From assembly GCF_000271405.2 (NCBI RefSeq), contig NC_018081.1:2801554-2827217 (forward strand): DNA of 25,664 bases. Reading direction: 5' to 3'. Position numbers and translations under genes: made by a program. Below the pieces are notes generated by a model. That model was not told where the DNA came from. It ran no database searches and saw only the letters and a program-made list of their open reading frames with translations. The stretch is from Enterococcus hirae ATCC 9790 (GTDB taxonomy: Bacteria; Bacillota; Bacilli; Lactobacillales; Enterococcaceae). Below, piece after piece: positions 16,939 through 25,172 of this stretch. How positions within the stretch are numbered: position 1 is the first letter of the stretch; every line of letters begins with the position of its first letter.

Positions 16939-17014
16939 CTACACTTGTCTTTGAATAATTGGTATTTCTAGCACATATTCGCTGAAATTGAACCCAAAAG
17001 ATTCTTATGCTTTA

Positions 17015-17593
17015 TTATTGAATATTCGCATCAATTACTTGATAAAAAGCATTGGTTGTATCACTAATATTCCATACAGCCAAGATCACGTGATAGCCTT
17101 TACGATCTTTTGGAATATTGATTGTTTGTTTGACAGTTTGTGGCGGTCTTGCACCTTTGTCATCAATTTTTGATATCAATTCAAAATCACTGATTTTCAA
17201 TGGTGCATTAGGATTCCAACCAGTTTTAGTGATATAGTAATCCCAAGTACTTGTACTATGCTGCGCAGTTAAAAACCAAGTAATATTCAAGTTGCCAGTA
17301 TTGATGATATTTTTATGCCATCTAGTTGCTGTTTGCTCATCTAGTGGCTCAAATCCAGTAACCCCAGCACTTGCTATTTTCCCATCGATAAAGGTATTTT
17401 TTGGTGCTTCAATACTTTGTGGCTCCCACTCTGCTCGTCCAACATTTTGGTTCAAATTACCAGCTGCTGCAGTTCCGAAATAAGCACGACTTCCAGGTGA
17501 GGTAATATAGCCATGAGCATAGCCAGATGCACCAAATCCAAACAAACCTAACATAACAACGCCAACAAACATTAAGATATTAACCTTTTTCAT
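17015..17593 (-). CDS. Secreted chitin-active lytic polysaccharide monooxygenase (AA10)
   Basis: This secreted copper enzyme oxidatively cuts crystalline chitin and helps the chitinase encoded just upstream. The 192-residue precursor has a signal peptide (1-26) whose cleavage after GYA would leave His27 as the mature N-terminus, the first half of the copper histidine brace. The second histidine, H112 (in TAQHSTSTWDYY), lies 85 residues later, the same spacing as His29 and His114 of the E. faecalis enzyme. HGYITSPGSR at the mature start and the later WDYYITKTGWNPN are family hallmarks. It is a single AA10 domain with no extra binding module. The ATG at 17593 has GGGAGG upstream; an extension to 17650 would spoil the signal peptide. 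It has its own promoter with a cre-like site. Confidence 0.94.
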   Translation of the reverse strand: MKKVNILMFVGVVMLGLFGFGASGYAHGYITSPGSRAYFGTAAAGNLNQNVGRAEWEPQSIEAPKNTFIDGKIASAGVTGFEPLDEQTATRWHKNIINTGNLNITWFLTAQHSTSTWDYYITKTGWNPNAPLKISDFELISKIDDKGARPPQTVKQTINIPKDRKGYHVILAVWNISDTTNAFYQVIDANIQ

Positions 17594-17621
17594 GATGAAC
17601 CTCCCATTCATTGATAGGTTC

Positions 17622-17650
17622 ATTGTAAGCGCTTTTAATAAAAGGATCAA
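17622..17650 (-). promoter_or_regulatory. Promoter of the LPMO gene with overlapping cre-like site
   Basis: On the minus strand TTGATC (17650-17645), 17 bases and TACAAT (17627-17622) form a promoter in the 77-base gap after the chitinase gene. TAAAAGCGCTTACA (17637-17624) overlaps the -10. It matches the cre consensus TGNAANCGNNNNCA except for A in place of G at the second base, so CcpA repression is likely. Confidence 0.65.
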
Positions 17651-17670
17651 ACATTATGCTTTTATAACTT

Positions 17671-19224
17671 TTAATAGATTCTTACCCATAAAGCTTCTGT
17701 AATATCTGGTTCCCATCCCTCAGTAGCTGGATGTGGTTGAATACAACGATAACGATGTCCCTTATAGGTAACGATATCGCCTATTTTATATGATTTTCCG
17801 ATAACCCAAGTATCACCTTGCGTACTTTCACTTGTGGTTTTCACTGAGATTGCTTGGCTAAAGTCAGAGGTTCCTGCAGCGTTAACTGCTTTAACTTTAT
17901 AGCTGTAGGTTGTATTTGCTTGTAAATTTTGATCTTTAAATGTATTCGTTGCACTTGTAGCGATGCGAATATTGTTTCGATAAACTTCATAATGAGTGAC
18001 TTTTTCTTTTGAAGCATTATTAGTCCAGTTTAAAGTCACTGAATTTTGCGTAACATTACTACTAGTTAAATTTACCGGAATTGATGGTTTAGTTAGCGTT
18101 TCTACTGGGTCATTTTCTCCACCAGTCGTTCCATCAGTGAATTGTTGGGCAACAGTTAAGAACTCATATTGATTTTTGACTTGACCTTGACCACCATCGA
18201 CCATGGCATCACGGTTCATTGACCAATAAGAAACCATCCCGAGTTTTCTTGATTTTGCATGTTGGACGATTTTATTGAACATATCAGTTGTAAAGTATGG
18301 ATGTGTGTCTCCTTCAAATCCAACGGAAGGGGTTGTTCCTAATTTAGCATAAGCTTGAGCATCAGTTAACGTTTTGTTCGCATAACGTTTGTAGTAATCT
18401 TGTAATTGTTTTTTCGTATTGTCCACTGCATCTAGTGAACCTTGCGCATAATCGGGAACAACGCTACCGTAACACATCGTCATGATATTAACAGTAGTTA
18501 GATCAACACCTGCCTCAAGATAGGCTTGCAAGACAGATAAACCTGTAGATACCAATCCAAAGTCCATCACTGGTAATGTAAGGGTCACACTAACACCTGT
18601 TTCATCTTGGACTTTTTTAATCGCTTTATCATTAGCTAAATTATGCGCATAATTCATTGCCCCAGCTTCTACGTCGAAATCAACACGAGTTAATCCATAA
18701 CCATCAATAATTTCTTTATAAGCATTTGCTAAAATGGTTGAATCTTGTGTTGTTTCCCAAAATGCGCCAGAATTTAGACCACCAAATGATACAGCAACAT
18801 CGCCACCAACTTCTCTTAATTCGCGAATGGATTTTTTGATTCCTTCATATTGCCATTGATCGCTATCACTTTCGCTTAAGCCTCCAAATCCACCCCAGGC
18901 CCAGTCGATCTTACCATTTTTAATACCTCTTGATTGCATGAATCCTAAATTGAAGAATTTTTGTCCAGTGCTTTTTGCCACTGCAGCTAAATTAAGCGCT
19001 CCGTTATTTGATAGATTGCTGCCTGAAACATATGCCGTCATATCGACAAATGGTGCTACTACTTGATCCGCCCATTTGATCCCTTGACCAACGCCAAAAC
19101 CAGCTTGCTTGTTCGTACTTTGTTCTGTCGCAAATGCCTCTTCCATGTTCAATAATAATGGCGCAATCATCAGACTACAAAGAGTTGCTCCCGCTAACAT
19201 TTTTTTGATTCTTTTATTTCCCAT
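17671..19224 (-). CDS. Secreted chitinase, GH18 with FnIII and CBM5/12 domains
   Basis: This endo- or exo-acting chitinase is released from the cell. The 517-residue precursor has a signal peptide (1-33, ending AFA), a GH18 catalytic domain (about 42-365), a fibronectin type III domain (about 381-464) and a CBM5/12 chitin-binding module (471-517, with WVIGKSYKIGDIVTYKGHRY). The GH18 DxDxE motif is seen as VDFDVE (181-186), with E186 the catalytic acid. The last barrel strand shows MVSYWSMNRD. The start at 19224 has AAAGGAG upstream and gives a standard signal peptide; the frame is open to 19260 without a ribosome site. The LPMO gene follows after 77 bases, forming a chitin-degradation pair. 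The two accessory domains make it longer than the single-domain chitinase I associate with E. faecalis. Confidence 0.93.
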   Translation of the reverse strand: MGNKRIKKMLAGATLCSLMIAPLLLNMEEAFATEQSTNKQAGFGVGQGIKWADQVVAPFVDMTAYVSGSNLSNNGALNLAAVAKSTGQKFFNLGFMQSRGIKNGKIDWAWGGFGGLSESDSDQWQYEGIKKSIRELREVGGDVAVSFGGLNSGAFWETTQDSTILANAYKEIIDGYGLTRVDFDVEAGAMNYAHNLANDKAIKKVQDETGVSVTLTLPVMDFGLVSTGLSVLQAYLEAGVDLTTVNIMTMCYGSVVPDYAQGSLDAVDNTKKQLQDYYKRYANKTLTDAQAYAKLGTTPSVGFEGDTHPYFTTDMFNKIVQHAKSRKLGMVSYWSMNRDAMVDGGQGQVKNQYEFLTVAQQFTDGTTGGENDPVETLTKPSIPVNLTSSNVTQNSVTLNWTNNASKEKVTHYEVYRNNIRIATSATNTFKDQNLQANTTYSYKVKAVNAAGTSDFSQAISVKTTSESTQGDTWVIGKSYKIGDIVTYKGHRYRCIQPHPATEGWEPDITEALWVRIY

Positions 19225-19266
19225 ATCTTCTTCTCCTTTCGTGATCAGTGCTATTATCATCTGTTT

Positions 19267-19280
19267 TGTAATCGATTACA
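19267..19280. promoter_or_regulatory. Palindromic cre-like operator at the chitinase promoter
   Basis: TGTAATCGATTACA is a perfect 14-base palindrome that fits TGNAANCGNNNNCA, the CcpA operator consensus. It starts just after the -10 hexamer and covers the expected transcription start. The sixth base is T rather than the preferred purine. Confidence 0.7.
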
Positions 19281-19281
19281 T

Positions 19282-19310
19282 ATATTATCTTATCAGATAA
19301 ATAACATCAA
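19282..19310 (-). promoter_or_regulatory. Promoter of the chitinase gene
   Basis: On the minus strand TTGATG (19310-19305), 17 bases and TAATAT (19287-19282) form a good sigma-A promoter. The rest of the 19225-19553 intergenic stretch is AT-rich and holds only the tspO ribosome binding site near its end; no convincing tspO promoter was picked. Confidence 0.75.
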
Positions 19311-19553
19311 AAATAACAATAAATTTGACAATTAACGTTATTTAATCTAATTGGCTGTTTTCTTTAATAATGTTCGGAGTTACAACATTACAACGACAAT
19401 TCTTTTCTTTATTCAATAAGAGATAGGGGTTAATATTCTAATATAATAACTGATTTAAAATAACTAAACCAAAAGTATAATCTTCCAAATCAAATTCAAG
19501 TATGTTTAAAACGTTCATGGTAAACTAGAATTATAGAAAGGAGTTAAAACAAT

Positions 19554-20024
19554 ATGGCTATACTGAAAGATTATCGTTTTTGGGTTTGTACTGTTGGCAT
19601 AGTGATTTTAGGTTTCTTATCGGGGATACTAAGTGGTAATCCAGGTAGTTATTATTATTCACTTGAGCTACCTCCTTTTGCACCACCTAGTTGGATCTTT
19701 GGTCCTATGTGGACAGTGCTATATATTTTAATGGGAATTTCGTTATATTTACTATTGGTAATGAAAAACAAAAGGGTCAAACAAAAATTAATTACATTAT
19801 TTGTTATTCAATTTGTATGTAATTTTATCTGGTCTGCTTTGTTTTTCAACTTGCAAAACACCTTAATTGCTGCACTAGATATTACTTTATTATTGATCCT
19901 TCTCTCCATACTGCTTTATCAACTATGGAACCACTATCGCTTAGTGATGTGGTTACTGGTACCATATTATCTCTGGGTATTATTTGCTACGCTTCTCAAC
20001 TATTCTATTTTATTTTTAAACTAG
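19554..20024 (+). CDS. TspO/MBR family membrane protein
   Basis: This is a five-helix membrane protein of the TspO (translocator protein, peripheral benzodiazepine receptor-like) family, which binds tetrapyrroles and other hydrophobic ligands. Its role in Firmicutes is unsettled. The 156 residues fit the family length. The signature between helices 1 and 2 is clear: LELPPFAPPSWIFGPMWTVL (39-58). The third helix has QFVCNFIWSALFF, the W/N-rich family motif, and the C-terminal helix includes VPYYLWVLFATLLNYSI. GAAAGGAG precedes the ATG. It is a single gene facing the LCP gene, with a shared terminator between them. Confidence 0.9.
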   Translation: MAILKDYRFWVCTVGIVILGFLSGILSGNPGSYYYSLELPPFAPPSWIFGPMWTVLYILMGISLYLLLVMKNKRVKQKLITLFVIQFVCNFIWSALFFNLQNTLIAALDITLLLILLSILLYQLWNHYRLVMWLLVPYYLWVLFATLLNYSILFLN

Positions 20025-20025
20025 T

Positions 20026-20074
20026 AAAAAAAGCATCCGCACAGTCGGTTATGACTGTTGCGAATGCTTTTTTT
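20026..20074. terminator. Bidirectional terminator between tspO-like and LCP genes
   Basis: A7-GCAT at 20026-20036 and ATGC-T7 at 20064-20074 form the ends of an imperfect hairpin whose tip pairs CAGTC with GACTG around GGTTAT. T-runs exist on both strands, and it lies within three bases of both stop codons. Confidence 0.9.
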
Positions 20075-20076
20075 AC

Positions 20077-21294
20077 TTAATATCCATTTCCATAATTATA
20101 TCCTTGTTCATTGTTTTCTTGTTGGTAAGTTTGTTCATTGTTTTGGTTGTAATTCTGATTGTAGTTCTGATTGCCGTACTGATCATAATTTTGATCGGCG
20201 CTTTGATTGTATTCTTGATTATACTCGTTGTACTGATTTGTTGTTTGCGAATTTCCTGAATAAGTTGAATTATTCTCACTTGTCGCAGTCTCGTTCGAAT
20301 CTTCAGCGGATTGCGAGTCATTGTAGAACATGATAGAAGCATTGTCATTTTTTAAATTAGGTAATGTCTTACTTGGTTTGATGTTTAATTGTTTTTTCAA
20401 TTCGTTTTGGATACTTAATAAATCATTTTCACCTAAAATTTGATAGTAAATACTATCAATGGTTGCATCTTTACCTTGCAATTGATCTTGTTTGATCGTT
20501 TCAAATGCTGGTGTGTAATTAGTTGCTACATCTAGCATATCATCCCAATCTAGGTCAGTTGTGACATTTTTTTCGACCGCTTTTAAAATTTTCCGATAAT
20601 TGCTGACACCATCTAAACTCAATACTTTATTAACAATTTTGGTAACGACTTCACGCTGTCGTGCTTGACGTCCGATATCCCCCTTAGGATCTTCGTGACG
20701 CATCCGTGAATAAGCAAGGCCTTTCTTACCATCTAATACTTGTTTACCTACAGGAACATGAACACCATCTAATGTAAAATCAATTTTATTATTGACTTCC
20801 ACACCTCCGACAGCATTGATCAAATCTTCCATTCCATCTAAATTAATGGTTACATAATGGTCAATGGGGATATCGAGTAACTGTTCGATTGAGTCCATGG
20901 CCATTTCAACGCCTCCAAAAGCATAGGCGTGATTCAACTTATCAACAGTACCATGACCAACGATATTGGTATAGATATCACGGTCTAAGCTGACGATCGT
21001 TGATTTTTTTTGTTGGGGATTCACCGTTACCACCATCATTGTATCCGATCTTCCTTGTTCGGTTCTACCTAATCCGCCAGTATCCAGTCCTAACAAAAGG
21101 ACAGAAAAAGGTTCTTTGTCGTCAATACTCACTTTATCTTTACGCTTTGTTGACTGACGATTCGATCCCTTGGATATTTGATTGACTGTTTGGTTTGCTT
21201 CACCCATGAGTTTAATTCCATAAGCTGAGACTCCGCCAATAAAAACAACGAGAATTCCCAGTAAAGCTATTACGACTTTTTGCCACCGCTTCAT
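20077..21294 (-). CDS. LytR-CpsA-Psr (LCP) family protein with Gln/Asn/Tyr-rich tail
   Basis: LCP proteins transfer teichoic acids or other polymers from lipid carriers to peptidoglycan outside the membrane. The 405 residues start with a short basic stretch and one membrane helix (about 7-26), then the LCP domain (about 62-225). Conserved residues are seen in GRSDTMMVVT, IVSLDRDIYT, KLNHAYAFGG, and the arginine-rich YSRMRHEDPKGDIGRQARQR, which holds lipid-phosphate contacts. A linker (about 226-320) follows. The last 75 residues are unusual, almost only N, Q, Y, E, S and T, with repeats such as YNQEYNQ and NYNQNYNQN (DNA 20086-20265). The ATG has AGAGGTG upstream. It is a single gene. The tail is not part of the LCP fold and may interact with the wall; this is inference. 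Confidence 0.9.
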   Translation of the reverse strand: MKRWQKVVIALLGILVVFIGGVSAYGIKLMGEANQTVNQISKGSNRQSTKRKDKVSIDDKEPFSVLLLGLDTGGLGRTEQGRSDTMMVVTVNPQQKKSTIVSLDRDIYTNIVGHGTVDKLNHAYAFGGVEMAMDSIEQLLDIPIDHYVTINLDGMEDLINAVGGVEVNNKIDFTLDGVHVPVGKQVLDGKKGLAYSRMRHEDPKGDIGRQARQREVVTKIVNKVLSLDGVSNYRKILKAVEKNVTTDLDWDDMLDVATNYTPAFETIKQDQLQGKDATIDSIYYQILGENDLLSIQNELKKQLNIKPSKTLPNLKNDNASIMFYNDSQSAEDSNETATSENNSTYSGNSQTTNQYNEYNQEYNQSADQNYDQYGNQNYNQNYNQNNEQTYQQENNEQGYNYGNGY

Positions 21295-21369
21295 AATGCA
21301 CCTCTATCTCACATTTTCTTAAAATATTTTCTCATACAACTAATAAATCAGCAAACTACCTATTTAATC

Positions 21370-21399
21370 ATAATAAAACTTTAAAAAAATAGTCGTGAA
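21370..21399 (-). promoter_or_regulatory. Possible promoter of the LCP gene
   Basis: On the minus strand TTCACG (21399-21394), 18 bases and TATTAT (21375-21370) lie 75 bases before the start codon. The surrounding 21295-21577 stretch is very AT-rich and shows no gene, so several -10-like hexamers occur by chance and the choice is uncertain. Confidence 0.35.
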
Positions 21400-21577
21400 T
21401 AAAAAACTAATTAATATGTAATTTTTTGAATTCTTAATTATCATACCATAGCATCATTACAGAGAAAAGCTTGAATCTAAGTATTTCAAAACGCTTTTAT
21501 TTTTAAGCACTGAAATGCCTCTTACTCGTTCTCTTTCTTAATTACAATGGTCATCTTGGATCTGTCGTTTTATTTGC

Positions 21578-21620
21578 AAAAAAAGAAACGATGCCATTCA
21601 GCAGACATTGTCTCTTTTTT
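21578..21620 (-). terminator. Terminator of the MurF-like gene and its operon
   Basis: On the minus strand A6-GAGACAATGTC pairs with GGCATCGTTTC-T7, with one mismatch and two G-U pairs. It lies 20 bases after the stop codon of the gene at 21641-23125. Confidence 0.8.
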
Positions 21621-21640
21621 ACAAATTGATACCACCTATT

Positions 21641-23125
21641 TTATACAGCTTTTAACTGTTTTTTATTAGCGATTTTACGGATGTAACGATCTATATCATG
21701 AAAATCACTCCCTGTTACAGACCCCTTCGCTAAAATTAGACTGTCTTCGATTAGTAATTCCTCTAGATAATCACTTAACTCTTGTAAAGTAGCAAACCAT
21801 TTGAATCGTTGATCTTGTATTTGTTCTTCCTCAAAAATCTTTTTAAAATGCTCACCATAACCTAATATATGATCTGCTCCACAATGTTCCATCGAATCTT
21901 TCAGTGATTCATGGATTACTTGTGCAGTACTTCCTAAGTCAGCAATCTGTCCAAGTACCAAAATACTTTTTCCTTGATAAAAGGTTCGAACTTCATCAAA
22001 ATAATCGATAGCATTTTTCATCGCAGGCAAAGAAGCATTAGGGGTGTCGTCAATAAATGTGAAATTCGTTCCATTCAAGGAAGCATAATTCGTTTTATCG
22101 AGAATCTTAGACAATGGCTTAAATGTAGTAAATGCTGGCAGATACGATCGAATGTCGCCTTTTATTTTCCAGACTGTCAATAAAGCAGCAAAAGCATTAG
22201 AAATCATACCTGCAGAAGCAACTGACAAGTTCATCGAAAATTCTTGTCCTAAAAAAGAAAATAAAATTTCACAATACTCTCTTTCTTGTCTCGTTTCAAT
22301 TAAGAAGACATCCTTTGTTTGATCATACAAAGAGTACGTGAGAATCTCTGCTGTTCTTTTTTTGGCTGCTGTCATTAGAATCGCTAGTTCTTCCTCACCA
22401 ATATCTGTATTGATGATTGCAGTGCCATCTTGCTTCAGTCCTTCAAAAATTTTTGCCTTATGTCGTGCCACTCCGATAGTATCTTTTAATGAACTAAGGT
22501 GTGCTTCTCCAATTGAGGTTACAATCGCAATCTCTGGTTGCACTAAATTAGACATTGATCCAGTGTCATAAGAGTTCAACGCATTGACAGAGACTTCTAA
22601 GTTCAACATATCTGGCTCACTTACTAGCTTGCTTAGATATAGAGGAATCGCAAAACGAACATTGTGGTTCCCACGATTTTCTAACACTTTTTCATTTTGG
22701 AATAAATGTGAAATCATCATTCGTGTGGATGTTTTTCCTGCCGAACCAGTGATCGCTACAATTGGTTGTACAAAATTACTTCGGATTTTCTCTGAAATTT
22801 GTAGTAAAAATTCCCAACTATTTTTAACAATAAATTGAGGTGTTCTAACAGCTGGGTCATCAATGGGGATCTCAGTAATGATTAAACCAAACTCATTTTC
22901 CCTTCCTTTGATTTGCTCGTTCCCATCTCGCCAAGCCACTGTCTTTCGATTGATGTAACTTCTTCTTTCTGGTGTCAAACAAACAAATGCTGTGGTATTA
23001 TAATTGGTTCTTTTGTTTAAATGTCCAGAAAAGTACTCAAAGTTGTCAATTATTTGATCAAGATGGTCGTACTTTTGTAAATACGCACCATCGATATCAG
23101 CCAATAATTCTTGGATCTTCCACAT
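21641..23125 (-). CDS. MurF-like Mur ligase family protein
   Basis: This is an ATP-dependent amide ligase of the Mur family, but probably not the housekeeping MurF. The 494 residues have a P-loop TGSAGKTS (126-133), the metal-binding glutamate E177 in NLEVSVN, and H209 in SIGEAHLSSL. K223 in RHKAKIFEGL is placed as the carbamylated lysine. FIDDTPNASLPAMKNAI and VLGQIADLGS correspond to the MurF C-terminal motifs. The first 115 residues do not resemble the UDP-MurNAc-binding domain I expect in MurF, so the acceptor may differ. The ATG follows AAGTAGGTG. It lies 31 bases after the broken small membrane gene and 291 bases after the toroid-like gene on the same strand. This order suggests a role in making or attaching an amino-acid or peptide polymer, by analogy with PgsB/CapB-type ligases (inference). 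Confidence 0.75.
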   Translation of the reverse strand: MWKIQELLADIDGAYLQKYDHLDQIIDNFEYFSGHLNKRTNYNTTAFVCLTPERRSYINRKTVAWRDGNEQIKGRENEFGLIITEIPIDDPAVRTPQFIVKNSWEFLLQISEKIRSNFVQPIVAITGSAGKTSTRMMISHLFQNEKVLENRGNHNVRFAIPLYLSKLVSEPDMLNLEVSVNALNSYDTGSMSNLVQPEIAIVTSIGEAHLSSLKDTIGVARHKAKIFEGLKQDGTAIINTDIGEEELAILMTAAKKRTAEILTYSLYDQTKDVFLIETRQEREYCEILFSFLGQEFSMNLSVASAGMISNAFAALLTVWKIKGDIRSYLPAFTTFKPLSKILDKTNYASLNGTNFTFIDDTPNASLPAMKNAIDYFDEVRTFYQGKSILVLGQIADLGSTAQVIHESLKDSMEHCGADHILGYGEHFKKIFEEEQIQDQRFKWFATLQELSDYLEELLIEDSLILAKGSVTGSDFHDIDRYIRKIANKKQLKAV

Positions 23126-23156
23126 TCTTTTACACCTACTTTGTTCTAGATTCTCT

Positions 23157-23394
23157 CTACCATTTTCCTCGTCTTGGTCTTGCTTGATTCACATACCTTG
23201 TTGCTGTTTTTTCAATTCTCTGTGGAGAGTCATCTTGGTCTTCTTCCCAAGGATACAACCCCTCTTCATTTTTTGATACTGACTCCAATCATTTTCTAAA
23301 GTTTCTGATTGATGGTCTTTTTCTTTTTCAGCCGAAACCCTAAATAGGAAAGACCAATCAATGCTAAAGCAGCAAATCGAATATAACCAACCAT
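23157..23394 (-). pseudogene. Small membrane protein gene broken by two single-base losses
   Basis: After GGAGTG at good distance, ATG at 23394 opens a frame that begins MVGYIRFAALALIGLSYLGF, one membrane helix. As written it stops at 23296 after 32 residues (end LKKKKTINQKL). Adding one A in the run after CTG (near 23326) continues the frame as LKKEKDHQSETLENDWSQYQ. Adding one more A in the A6 run near 23270 continues as NEEGLYPWEEDQDDSPQRI and on to RPRRGKW and a stop at 23157. The repaired protein has 79 residues: one helix and an acidic, then basic tail. All three segments look coding, and the gene would fill the gap between its neighbours (22 and 31 bases). It may be a true pseudogene, a sequencing error at A-runs, or a slippage-dependent gene. 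The function is unknown. Confidence 0.6.
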
Positions 23395-23416
23395 TATCTT
23401 CACTCCTCTTCTCTTT

Positions 23417-25081
23417 TTAAAGGCATAAGTAATTGATCAAACCAGATAGAAAATGCTCTGCATCATCTATTCTCATACGGAAACGATCATGACGCGCAAA
23501 AAAACCATATTTGATCACTTGCGGTTGTTTGAAAAACTGTGCAAACTCTGGAAACATGACTCCTGTTGTGATTTCATGTAACACCCTTTTTTTCATTACC
23601 GTATTGATTCGTGCTTTCGTTTCAAAAAATTCGTTCTCTATCGGAAAAAGCTTATCTTTTAAAGGACTTCTTTCTAATTTGCTGATCATTTTTGAGGCTG
23701 CTACTAGTAACTCAAGCATGGTTGGATAAGCTGTATCTCGTTGATCGATAAAGTTGATGTTGACCATTGCATTCTTAATACCAAATTCATAGTAAGTATC
23801 TTTTTCTTGATATTTAAGCATCTCATTCGTTGCATAACTTAACCAGTGGTCATGGTATTTTTGATAATTATTTGCGACAAATTGTTCCATCAATCCTTCA
23901 CAAATCTCAAAAATCTCAATTTGTTTTAAAATCGCATGTGCTCTTAAGAGGGAAAACAGAATTTCACCATCATAATAAATAATTCTAAAACGCTCTTTTG
24001 TCATTAATTCGGCATTCAACACATGGATCGTCTGATCATCTGGAGTGATAAATTTTTCTGAAACAGTCGTGATTAAACGACTAAGGGAACTATGAAAGAT
24101 GGTCTCTTTAGTCACTTCTGAATATTTTGCTAAAGCCAAGATTGCTGTCGCCTGGGCTCCTAACTTATACTCTACTTCTTTATTCAAGTAATCTTTAATC
24201 AACAGCTGACCATTGACTTCAGAAGTAAGATTTTCCAATCCCCATAGTAATCCTTCTTTGACTCGTTGCATCAATTCCTGGTCGGATAAATATTCTGCCA
24301 ATTCAGCTAATGCATACAAAGATGAAAAATGGCGAACCGAATTATACCCTTTTAGTAACTGATCATAGCAAGGATAATAGCCATAAATGAATTTACCAGT
24401 AGGAGTCAACTGTTTGGTTAAATAATTCGTTCCTTGTTCAATCACTAGTTCCGTAATCTCATCAAGATTTTCTGTAGTCACTTCTCTGACTTGATTGCCA
24501 TTGCCATAATCTTTCAAAGGGAATACTTCACCATTTTCAAAATAGAAGGAGGCTGTTTCAAAAAAATAACACTTTGAACGCTCTAAGTAGCTCAAATCAC
24601 TTTCTTCACGTCCATATTTACGCTTAACATAGCCACGGTAATTTTGGGAATCAATGTGTAACTCAGGATGATTTTTTCCAACTATATGTGCTTTACTTGG
24701 TTTAATGATTGCATTTGCTACTAATTCTTCTTTTAAAAAACTTCTTTTTCTGATTCCATCTATTCGCAAATTAAAATCGATGTAATTATTCCTTTTTATT
24801 TTGTTTAACCGTTCTTTGACTTGTTGAAAATCAACTTGCTCTTCTTTCGTCACTACATCCAACCTCAGATACGTTTCTGTCTCAAAATGATAGGTTCGAT
24901 AAGCTGTTAGAAAATTATTCCAAATTGTTTTTAGATTGTTTCCGTAAAATTCATAAGTCTTACCACGCTTACTAAAATCTCCTACGGATACGATTAATAA
25001 TTTTTTCTCCGTATGAATGACTACTTTTTCAAGTACTTCTTGGATGGTTGCTAAATCATTTTTATCTGTTTGAACTGGCAT
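23417..25081 (-). CDS. Predicted helical-toroid cytoplasmic protein, function unknown
   Basis: I do not recognise a named family with certainty. The 554 residues have no signal peptide or membrane helix. An N-terminal alpha/beta part (about 10-120: KKLLIVSVGDF, ETYLRLDVV, DFNLRIDGI) is followed by a mixed region. From about 205 there is a long series of paired helices. It opens with TPTGKFIYGYYPCYD (226-240) and YNSVRHFSSLYALAELAEYL (246-265), and includes GAQATAILALAKY and RIIYYDGEILFSLLRAHAIL. This resembles (alpha/alpha)6 toroids of six-hairpin or terpenoid-cyclase-like enzymes. The YNxxRH motif reminds me of proteins next to amino-acid-polymer ligases, an impression I cannot verify. AGGGGTGA precedes the ATG. 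The gene starts 91 bases after the Asp-Ala surface protein gene and is followed by the small membrane gene and the MurF-like ligase gene. Confidence 0.6.
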   Translation of the reverse strand: MPVQTDKNDLATIQEVLEKVVIHTEKKLLIVSVGDFSKRGKTYEFYGNNLKTIWNNFLTAYRTYHFETETYLRLDVVTKEEQVDFQQVKERLNKIKRNNYIDFNLRIDGIRKRSFLKEELVANAIIKPSKAHIVGKNHPELHIDSQNYRGYVKRKYGREESDLSYLERSKCYFFETASFYFENGEVFPLKDYGNGNQVREVTTENLDEITELVIEQGTNYLTKQLTPTGKFIYGYYPCYDQLLKGYNSVRHFSSLYALAELAEYLSDQELMQRVKEGLLWGLENLTSEVNGQLLIKDYLNKEVEYKLGAQATAILALAKYSEVTKETIFHSSLSRLITTVSEKFITPDDQTIHVLNAELMTKERFRIIYYDGEILFSLLRAHAILKQIEIFEICEGLMEQFVANNYQKYHDHWLSYATNEMLKYQEKDTYYEFGIKNAMVNINFIDQRDTAYPTMLELLVAASKMISKLERSPLKDKLFPIENEFFETKARINTVMKKRVLHEITTGVMFPEFAQFFKQPQVIKYGFFARHDRFRMRIDDAEHFLSGLINYLCL

Positions 25082-25105
25082 AGACTCACCCCTATCAAGA
25101 ATAAA

Positions 25106-25161
25106 GAGGTTATAACTACATCCATTATGATTTTTAAATCTATTTCTATAGTTATAACCTC
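25106..25161 (-). other. Long inverted repeat between the surface protein and toroid genes
   Basis: A perfect 13-bp inverted repeat (GAGGTTATAACTA at 25106-25118, its complement at 25149-25161) flanks a 30-base AT-rich centre, which itself contains GATT-TAAA-AATC. On the minus strand only three T residues follow, so it is a weak terminator at best. It could be a partial terminator that lowers expression downstream, an mRNA-stabilising hairpin or an operator. Confidence 0.5.
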
Positions 25162-25172
25162 TCCGTTAATTA

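Noticed and set aside
20073..20348. Thr/Ile/Lys-rich minus-strand frame and its plus-strand counterpart at 20058-20333
   Set aside because: Both are other-frame readings of the repetitive Asn/Gln/Tyr tail of the LCP gene.
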